Shown here piece after piece: positions 1 to 4,603 of a stretch of DNA of 6,620 bases. Position 1 is the stretch's first letter. Each line of letters starts with the position of its first letter. This DNA is from Thermoflexus sp042408365. GTDB taxonomy: Bacteria; Chloroflexota; Anaerolineae; Thermoflexales; Thermoflexaceae. The position numbers were made by a program, and so were the translations under genes. The notes beneath the pieces are model-generated. The model saw nothing but the letters and a program-made list of their open reading frames with translations, was not told the origin of the DNA and did no database searches. The DNA is taken from assembly GCF_042408365.1 (NCBI RefSeq), contig NZ_JBHOQJ010000304.1, positions 1 to 6,620 of the forward strand, given 5' to 3'.

Positions 1-84
1 CATGGCATCGAGGCGGCGTGGCGGGTCCTGAAGCCGATGCTCCTGCCGGAGCTTCTGAAACAGCTTCGGAATCTGGGGGTATAG
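1..84 (+). CDS. 3' end of an unidentified gene (partial)
   Basis: The first frame of the window is open from base 1 to a TAG at 82-84 and gives 27 residues ending in LLKQLRNLGV. The stretch is Leu-, Arg- and Lys-rich and looks like an amphipathic C-terminal helix. A strong GC hairpin lies about 20 bases after the stop, which suits the end of a transcription unit. The piece is too short to assign to a family and I do not recognise it. The main alternative is chance openness in GC-rich DNA, since 28 open codons alone prove little. Confidence 0.45.
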   Translation, partial: HGIEAAWRVLKPMLLPELLKQLRNLGV

Positions 85-102
85 GGCGCTGCGCCTTGCC
101 GG

Positions 103-134
103 GGGGCATCCGGCCCCCGGGGTCCGGATGCCCC
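103..134 (+). terminator. GC-rich hairpin after the first gene, possible terminator
   Basis: A perfect 11-bp inverted repeat (GGGGCATCCGG at 103-113 and CCGGATGCCCC at 124-134) encloses a 10-base loop. It begins about 19 bases after the stop at 84 and lies 100 bases before the next gene. No T-run follows, so it is not a canonical intrinsic terminator. It could be a U-less terminator, an mRNA 3' stabiliser, or an interspersed palindromic repeat. Confidence 0.5.
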
Positions 135-233
135 GCGCTCATCGTATTGAATTGAAAAGACCTAAATAGGGGCAGGCTCCCTCTCAAGAGGCGATCCCGT
201 TCCCTTAGAACATCCCCGCGGACAGGAGGAGCT

Positions 234-1016
234 ATGAGCAAGAGCTGGAATTGGTGTCAGTGGATTCGTCGGGGGATCGAGTGGCTCCTCGCTCGATCCC
301 TTGGATCCGTCCGGCCGAAGCCGGGCTGGCTCTTCTTGGAGTTTTGTATATCAGTGGTCGAGTTGGAATACGACACTCCCCCTGACATCCTGCGCCTTCT
401 CAACTCCTCTTCGTTCCGGAAGCTGATCCAAGGTTGGGAGAGGGAGGTTTTAAAGCTCGTGTTGGAGGGATGGGAGTGGCTGGCCCGGGCGGTGACCCGC
501 CCTAACGCCCTGCGTCCGGAGCGACGGGGGCTGGTGGCTCGCCTGGTGGAGCTGATCCCGGAGCACCAGGTCCCTGACGAGGCCATCGCCCAGTGGCGGG
601 GCCTGGAGCTCTTCGAGGTGGCGCGAGGCAAATCCTGGCGGTTCTGGGAGGAGTTCCGCCGCTTCCCCTGTGCGGTCTGCGGGCGGCCGGGGCGATGGCG
701 ACAAGTGCTCCCCGCCGAGGCCCTTCCCCTCAAGATGGCCTGGCGGCTGCGGCGGCCGGAGAACCATGTGCCGCTGTGCGATGCATGCCGTAGGAGCTAC
801 CAGGGCGGCCGCCGGGTGGCGATCGCTGCCCGGATCTGGGGGGCGCGCTTCGAGGCGCTGCAGCGGCTGATCCAGGACCCGGGCTGCTCGTGGGACCGGC
901 GGCGATATCCGTTGTGGCCGGCGGCGTTCGGGGGAAACGACTGGAGAGAGGGATCCGGGAGATTTCTCGACGGAACTGTGATCCATCCCCCGATGCGGAT
1001 CAAGAGCAATCCGTGA
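234..1016 (+). CDS. Unrecognised 260-aa protein with a CxxC...HxxxCxxC zinc-knuckle
   Basis: The ATG at 234 is preceded by AGGAGGA at 224-230, a strong ribosome binding site with slightly short spacing, so I prefer this start. The protein has two parts. Residues 1-140 are Trp-, Leu- and Arg-rich and mostly helical in character, with no signal peptide or clear membrane segment. Residues 146-185 hold C146xxC149, then a 32-residue insert, then H178 followed by C182xxC185 in the context NHVPLCDACR. That spacing resembles a treble-clef or HNH-type zinc site. However, the catalytic His/Asn pair of HNH nucleases is not evident, so a structural or nucleic-acid-binding role is an inference at best. 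The C-terminal 70 residues contain a basic helix (about 190-212) and a Trp/Pro-rich tail. The gene stands alone: its upstream neighbour ends behind a hairpin and only decayed transposon DNA follows. Even codon use and the good RBS argue that it is real. I cannot name a family. Confidence 0.75.
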   Translation: MSKSWNWCQWIRRGIEWLLARSLGSVRPKPGWLFLEFCISVVELEYDTPPDILRLLNSSSFRKLIQGWEREVLKLVLEGWEWLARAVTRPNALRPERRGLVARLVELIPEHQVPDEAIAQWRGLELFEVARGKSWRFWEEFRRFPCAVCGRPGRWRQVLPAEALPLKMAWRLRRPENHVPLCDACRRSYQGGRRVAIAARIWGARFEALQRLIQDPGCSWDRRRYPLWPAAFGGNDWREGSGRFLDGTVIHPPMRIKSNP

Positions 1017-1059
1017 GCGCGCGGGGCAGCCCTTCCAGGGCTCATCATCGCCTGTTCTA

Positions 1060-1069
1060 CCCGTACGGG
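1060..1069. repeat. 10-bp perfect palindrome
   Basis: CCCGTACGGG is a perfect palindrome 44 bases after the stop of the zinc-knuckle gene. It could be an operator-like site or chance. No other element supports a role. Confidence 0.2.
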
Positions 1070-1100
1070 CTTCCTAGATGACCGGTCCCTTCCCCCCTCA

Positions 1101-1116
1101 GGGCTTTTCAAAGCCC
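1101..1116. repeat. Small 7-bp inverted repeat downstream of the zinc-knuckle gene
   Basis: GGGCTTT (1101-1107) and AAAGCCC (1110-1116) are perfect complements with only two bases between them, so a real stem would open to a 4-base loop. It sits 85 bases after the stop at 1016. No T-run follows. It could be a weak transcription end, but this is not established. Confidence 0.25.
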
Positions 1117-1180
1117 CAGCAAAGACGGCGTAGCAGCCAAAGGAGACCCGGATTCGCTGACAGAACCTTGAAAACGGCGC

Positions 1181-1429
1181 TCAGGGCTGACAATAGAAGG
1201 GGGTGGACCCAATTGATGCGACGCGATGACCTTCGGGGCCAGAACCGTTCCGATCAGATCCCGCCGGCAGGAGGTCCTGGGAGACCGCCGGGTTCCACGG
1301 CTCGCTCCGCTCCCATAGCCGCGTCCCCGTTCGAGCGCTGAAGACCCCCCGTAGGACCCGCTTGCCCCGCTGGCCCGTGACGGGGACCTGGGCCTGGGCG
1401 CCCCTCAGGCGCCCAGGCCGCCGCGGGGC
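1181..1429 (-). pseudogene. IS630/DDE-like transposase fragment
   Basis: Read on the minus strand from 1429 to a stop at 1181-1183, the frame gives a peptide containing RLRGAQAQVPVTGQ and then RVLRGVFSARTGTRL. This resembles the core of IS630-like DDE transposases, where a Gly-x-x-Ala segment leads into VPVTGQ, a basic stretch, then a GV/AINxRTG strand. After the RTG-like segment the similarity fades. Neither the expected Asp of the next strand nor the later Asp and Glu of the DDE triad can be found, and the frame ends. The N-terminal half is also absent: upstream on this strand lies the antisense of the antitoxin relic. It is therefore an internal scrap of about 80 codons, not a functional element. 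I saw no terminal inverted repeats. The assignment rests on remembered motif order; a protein search of this interval would decide it. Confidence 0.45.
1391..1419. repeat. 12-bp perfect hairpin inside the transposase fragment
   Basis: GGCCTGGGCGCC (1391-1402) pairs perfectly with GGCGCCCAGGCC (1408-1419) around a 5-base loop. Each arm also contains GGCGCC, which is itself self-complementary. It lies within the IS630-like fragment, so it may just be coding sequence that happens to fold. It is also the strongest stem in the window and could be a recombination or regulatory hot spot. Confidence 0.5.
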
Positions 1430-1512
1430 GGTGTCTCGGTTACGAGCGGCGGCAGGTTTTTCGTCCTTCGTTGGGCGATCCCGTTGGCCCGGACGGCCAT
1501 CGCCGGGAAAAG

Positions 1513-1642
1513 GTGGGTGTCGGTCGCATCCCCGAGGACCTGTATATGGCTCTCCGTCGGGGCCTTCGAAGACCGGGCGACGGGCGTGGCCGAACGGCGC
1601 GATCACTACCTGGCGGAAGCTTTCCATGAACGTGTTCGTTGA
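1513..1642 (+). pseudogene. Antitoxin remnant upstream of the PIN toxin (frame-broken)
   Basis: Two pieces typical of small ribbon-helix-helix-style antitoxins are visible, but in different frames. Starting near a GTG at 1513, one frame reads GRIPEDLYMALR (about 1522-1557), like the N-terminal DNA-binding strand and helix of such antitoxins. The next frame over reads SVGAFEDRATGVAERRDHYL (1553-1612) and then AEAFHERVR to a TGA at 1640-1642. The acidic, then HDxYL, ending is what I expect at the toxin-binding tail of many VapB-like partners. The pieces abut at about 1553-1560, and the usual middle of some 30-40 residues is missing, which implies an internal deletion that also shifted the frame. 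The tail overlaps the toxin start by 17 bases, the normal translational coupling of toxin-antitoxin pairs. Alternatively only the second piece is real, with a different unrecognised start. Confidence 0.45.
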
Positions 1643-2138
1643 TCCGTCGGCCGGGTATGCCTTGTTCAACCGCCGGGACGACTTTCATGGGGCCGCTGCC
1701 CGCATCCTTCGGCGGCTTCGGGACGAGGCCGCCCGGCTGGTCCCGACGAATCGTATCGTCGTGGAGACGACGGCTCTGGTCGCCGCCCGGCTCGGCCGGG
1801 CCGCGGCACGCCGGTGGCTGGCCGACCTCCTCCCGGTGGCGGAGGTTCTGTGGGTGGACCGGGGCGTGCACGGGGCGGCCGTCGCGGCCTTTTTAGGGGC
1901 GGATGGGGGCGTGAGCCTGGTCGACCTGGTGAGCTTCGAGGTTATGCGTCGGATGGGTCTGCAGTGGGCCTTCGCCTGCGACGAGGACTTCTCCCGGCAC
2001 GGCTTTGAGGTCTTGCAAGAATCGTGGAGGTCGTCTGCATTGGCTTTCTGTCCCCCGAAGCTACCCACATCCTGTCTCCGGAGCCGAGCCGCTTTGAGGA
2101 AGCATCAGACCACGATCCCTGGGGGTTCTGCTCCCTGA
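1626..2138 (+). CDS. PIN-domain ribonuclease, VapC-type toxin
   Basis: From the ATG at 1626 the protein (170 aa) opens with MNVFVDPSAGYALF, the classic first strand of a PIN domain with its Asp (D6). Other acidic positions of the metal site are in order: E47 in the segment RIVVETTAL, D100 in SLVDLVSF, and D119 in AFACDEDFSRHGFEVL, matching the family's usual closing motif. PIN toxins use these acids to hold Mg/Mn and cleave RNA, and are normally held in check by the antitoxin encoded just upstream. The start overlaps the antitoxin tail by 17 bases, and a weak GGAAG lies ahead of it. The open frame extends about 260 bases further upstream, but that part lacks protein character, so I reject a longer start. 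PIN toxins normally finish close to the GFEVL motif (residue 130 here). The extra 40 residues look like non-homologous read-through, suggesting the native stop was lost or the 3' end was rearranged. The catalytic core appears intact. Confidence 0.8.
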   Translation: MNVFVDPSAGYALFNRRDDFHGAAARILRRLRDEAARLVPTNRIVVETTALVAARLGRAAARRWLADLLPVAEVLWVDRGVHGAAVAAFLGADGGVSLVDLVSFEVMRRMGLQWAFACDEDFSRHGFEVLQESWRSSALAFCPPKLPTSCLRSRAALRKHQTTIPGGSAP

Positions 2139-2579
2139 AAGCCAGCGGCCTTGCCGGCTTCGGCCTTTACCCACCCAGCTGATCGCCATGGATTGCCCCG
2201 CGGGGCGATGCGATCGGCGACTGGATCGAACGATTCGAGGAATCGAAAGGCTTTGTTTGATTGCCGGATTTGCGCCAACCGGGTGCCCTGTGGATCGATC
2301 GAGGGATCATGGCGAAATAAGGCTTGTTCATCATGCCGCCTTCAGAAGCACCTGGAGACGGACATTGAGATCGCCAGGTGTGGCTGCTCCATAACCGTTG
2401 TCCGCATCGCTGACCGCCTGGCCCAAGAGGCTCTGCTGCGCGGTGCCCATCGCCAGCGCCCTCACCGCTACACCTCGCCCCAACGGGCCGCCTGTGGACG
2501 GTTGACGTTTTCCCTCAACAGCCCGTCGATCTTTGCAAACGCGCGCTGTAAATTCGATGTGGACCAGACGAGGGGTTTC
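2139..2579. other. No recognisable gene (about 440 bases)
   Basis: Open frames exist on both strands, the longest being a 207-codon plus-strand frame beginning at 2151. None has a convincing ribosome binding site, domain or family motif. The stretch may hold the decayed C-terminal half of the minus-strand transposase to its right, since a full-length enzyme of that kind would reach to about here, but I could not match any part of it. It contains a small inverted repeat (CGATTC at 2231-2236 and GAATCG at 2240-2245) and several GATCG/CGAT words clustered at 2200-2310, with no assigned role. Confidence 0.4.
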
Positions 2580-3290
2580 GCCTATATCCGAACCCAACCC
2601 GCTTGGGAGAGGCATTCCATAGATGACGAAACCCTGGCGTTGACCTTGTGGACTCTGGTGGATGAGGGGTACCAGCGGGAGGGCGCATCCATGGTATGGT
2701 GCCGTCCCGACCGGGCCCCAAGCCCCAAGGCACGGATACCGAAATCCTGTGGATCTCCCTCCTGCGCCTCCTGATGATGCCCTGCGGAATTCCTCGCCGT
2801 ACGCCTGCGCCAACCGCCGAGATGGAACTCTGCCCCACCTGTTCCGGGGCCCCGGCCACCGGGTCCTACGGCATCCGGGCCCTCAGCCGGACCGCTTCCT
2901 TCCCCATCCCTTCCCTCCAGGGCCGCTCCTTCCATCCGAGCGGTCGGTCAAGGGGAAAATCCCCCTCCGACCGCCTTCGCAGGAATCGGACCCCTGCTCC
3001 ATCTCCAGAGGCCCGACCGTCCATTTCCCCCTTCCACGGGTATCGCATCGCCTGCTCCCATTTCGAACCGACCGGCCCGGGCACCGGCCGCACGGCCTCT
3101 GGCCGCTTCGTCAGAAACTCGCCCTCTAGTTGCCCCAACCGTTGGCGGCGCTTCAACGCGATCTCCTCCTTCTCCGTCACTCCGTCCGCGTGGGGGTCGG
3201 ATGCGCCGCTTCCCACTCCAGCGTCTCCTCCGCCATCCTCTCCATCCCTGCGAATCATGCCTTCTTCCTCCGCTCCCTTTGGCTTGCCAT
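2580..3290 (-). pseudogene. Frameshifted ISKra4-like transposase with degenerate zinc ribbon
   Basis: On the minus strand, pieces of one protein can be read in the correct order but in changing frames. MASQRERRKKA starts at 3290 and runs into a TGA. The same frame resumes with MERMAEETLEWEAAHPT (from 3245) to a stop at 3177-3179. A neighbouring frame gives EEIALKRRQRLGQLEGEFL. It then gives SKWEQAMRYPWKG, where this family has CPxCGxxMRYxG. A third frame gives VGPLEMEQGSDSC, then AKAVGGGFSP, then PLDRPLGWKERPW. The second frame continues as GMGKEAVRLRARMP to a TAG at 2866-2868, reads on as PEQVGQSSIS, and a further shift gives LAQAYGEEFRRA. A MDA-containing piece near 2692 may be the first DDE Asp strand. 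The order (basic start, helical region, zinc ribbon, PLD, VGQxSIS helix, then DDE) matches ISKra4-type enzymes. At least four frame changes and three in-frame stops make it dead. The 3' boundary is uncertain. Confidence 0.6.
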
Positions 3291-3890
3291 TCCCCCCTTA
3301 CCCTTTGTTTGTCCCAACTCGCCATAAAGCTGAATTCACCGATTTGACAAAAGAATTGGTGGGTGCTATCTTAGCAATTGATAGCTGAGCTGAATCCTTC
3401 CCGGCCGCGCCATCTGGCGCTCTTTAGCGCATGTCGATCTGAAGATGGAACGGACGCCGTCCATGCGTACAAGAGGCCAGTGGTTCCCCCTTCCAATTTC
3501 GAGCCCAGCGAGTTATCGTCCCGTTCGCAGCGGGGAATTTCCCCATCAACACCCTGCAACGGGCGCGGGAAGTGGTGCGGCTTCCTCCCAAGGCCTTCCA
3601 TCGCATGGCGATCCACTTCCCGCATGCTCTCCCCATCGTCCCCCCGGCCTCCCTCTTTTGCGAAGGGCGCACCGTCACGTGCCTTCGGTTGATCTCGGGG
3701 ATTCGCACACCGACAGAAGACCCGCCCCCGGGTGTGGGCCCTTCAGCCCTATGGAGGCCAGATACGCATCCGATCGTTGTCACGTTCCGGTGTGCTCCCC
3801 AGCTCGCGGAGGGAGAGAGGCACCACAAGCTCTCTCCTTCCCTTTGGGTTTCATGGGGATCCCGATGCTTCCCACTTCGCCGCTTCGCCC
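3291..3890. other. Region without recognisable genes, between transposase relic and epimerase relic
   Basis: About 600 bases contain only overlapping frames of 80-180 codons on both strands, rich in Pro, Ser and Arg, as expected from random GC-rich DNA. The first 100 bases (about 3320-3395) are clearly richer in A and T than the surroundings and carry the promoter noted separately. An 8-base direct repeat AGCTGAAT occurs at 3328-3335 and 3388-3395, bracketing that promoter. No RNA gene or transposon end could be identified. Confidence 0.4.
3344..3372 (+). promoter_or_regulatory. Near-consensus sigma70-type promoter
   Basis: TTGACA at 3344-3349 is an exact -35 hexamer. It is followed after 17 bases by TATCTT at 3367-3372, which matches TATAAT at four of six positions. 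Transcription would start near 3379 and run right. The element sits in an AT-rich island in otherwise GC-rich DNA, which raises its credibility. No gene starts just downstream. The first homologous coding sequence is the dead epimerase at about 3894, and the first intact gene is the BY-kinase at 4604. It may be the surviving promoter of the original polysaccharide operon or a promoter delivered by mobile DNA. Confidence 0.5.
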
Positions 3891-3893
3891 TAA

Positions 3894-4536
3894 AGCCGAG
3901 ATGAGGTGGACATCCGGAGCCCGGCCCTGGCGGAGGTGTTCGAGCGGGAGCGGCCGGAGGCCGTCGACCACCACGCCGCGCAGATGAGCGTGCGGGTTTC
4001 GATGGCCGACCCGATGTACGACGCCGAGGTCAACGTGCTGGGTTCCCTGAATCTGATCCGCCTCTCTCTCCAATACGGGGTGAAGAAGTTCATCTACATC
4101 TCCAGCGGGGGTGCGGTGTACGGGGAGCCAATCTACCTGCCGTGCGGCGCGGCGCATCCGAGGAAGGTTCTGGTGAGCTTTTGGCCGGAAAAGCAGCCCT
4201 CGCCGGGGTTCGGAGCGGCGTCAACGTAAGGTTGACGCCCGGCGCGAGCGCGCTCAAGAAAGGCCGATGTCGAATCGGCGCCCAGGGCGGCGGGGGGAGG
4301 TGTTCAGCCTGGGGAGCGAGTGGGAGATGGCGGCCAACCAGATCCTCCGGATGCTGGCGGCGATCACCGGTTACCGGCGGGAGCCGATCTACGGCCCGCG
4401 GAAGGTCGGGGAGACGTTTCGGATTTGCCTGAAGGCGGAGTGGGTCCGTCAAGCGTGGGACTGGGAGCCGCAAGTGGACCGGGAGGAGGGGCTGGAGCGG
4501 ACCGTGGCCTTTTGTAAAGAGCGATGGCGGCCTTAA
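3894..4536 (+). pseudogene. GalE-like NAD-dependent nucleotide-sugar epimerase, gutted
   Basis: Two pieces of one extended short-chain dehydrogenase survive. Piece 1 (about 3894-4160) reads VDIRSPALAEVFERERPEAV, then DHHAAQMSVRVSMADPMYDA, then EVNVLGSLNLIRL, then KKFIYISSGGAVYGEP and YLPCGAAHP. These are the middle Rossmann strands of GalE-type epimerases, including the NVxGxxNL helix and the SSGGAVYGE active-site strand. Piece 2 (about 4290-4536), in another frame, reads GEVFSLGSE, ILRMLAAITGYRREPIYGP, GETFRICL and QVDREEGLERTVAF, the usual substrate-domain end of the same family. Missing are the N-terminal GxxGxxG NAD site (a TAA at 3891-3893 closes the frame just before piece 1), the YxxxK catalytic pair, and roughly 90-100 residues between the pieces. 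About 130 unrelated bases with a hairpin replace that middle. The enzyme would interconvert UDP- or dTDP-sugars for polysaccharide synthesis, but this copy cannot bind NAD or catalyse. Its place just upstream of the BY-kinase fits a lost member of the same cluster. Confidence 0.75.
4217..4239. repeat. 9-bp perfect hairpin within the epimerase relic
   Basis: GGCGTCAAC (4217-4225) and GTTGACGCC (4231-4239) are perfect complements around GTAAG. The hairpin lies in the roughly 130 bases that separate the two epimerase pieces and resemble neither of them. It may be part of a small palindromic repeat inserted there, or simply the scar of the rearrangement. Confidence 0.5.
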
Positions 4537-4556
4537 GGAGAAGGCTCGAGGGAGGG

Positions 4557-4575
4557 GGCCGTCCGTGAGACGGCC
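4557..4575 (+). promoter_or_regulatory. Leader hairpin ahead of the BY-kinase gene
   Basis: GGCCGTC (4557-4563) pairs with GACGGCC (4569-4575) around a 5-base loop, starting 20 bases after the epimerase relic stop and ending 15 bases before the AAGGAG ribosome binding site at 4591-4596. It may act as a weak terminator between units or as a leader structure that affects kinase translation. No T-run follows. Confidence 0.35.
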
Positions 4576-4603
4576 AGCGGATATCCCCCAAGGAGCACGT
4601 TCG

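Noticed and set aside
257..1111. Minus-strand and alternate-frame open readings across the zinc-knuckle gene
   Set aside because: They are Arg/Pro/Ser-rich shadows of the plus-strand gene with no ribosome binding site or domain.
1362..1625. In-frame upstream extension of the PIN toxin
   Set aside because: The 88 extra residues have random-like composition and overlap the antitoxin relic, and the canonical PIN start is the ATG at 1626.
2200..2310. Cluster of GATCG/CGAT words and a 6-bp inverted repeat
   Set aside because: It was considered as a repeat or binding-site array. The words are irregularly spaced and the stem is too short to stand out from background.
2151..2774. 207-codon plus-strand open frame
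   Set aside because: It has no ribosome binding site or recognisable motif, its composition changes along its length, and its right end runs antisense to the transposase relic. A segment near 2560-2680 looked protein-like but matched nothing I know.
2696..3388. 230-codon plus-strand frame with a CPTC motif near its start
   Set aside because: It is very rich in Pro, Ser and Arg and is antisense to the transposase relic along most of its length, so it is a GC-driven shadow.
3424..3828. 134-codon minus-strand frame
   Set aside because: No motif, no ribosome binding site, and competing frames of similar length on both strands.
3572..3904. Possible NRPS condensation-domain scrap (VVTFRCAPQLAEG-like reading)
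   Set aside because: Only about a dozen residues resemble the family. The HHxxxDG motif and any adjoining domain are absent, so chance is more likely.
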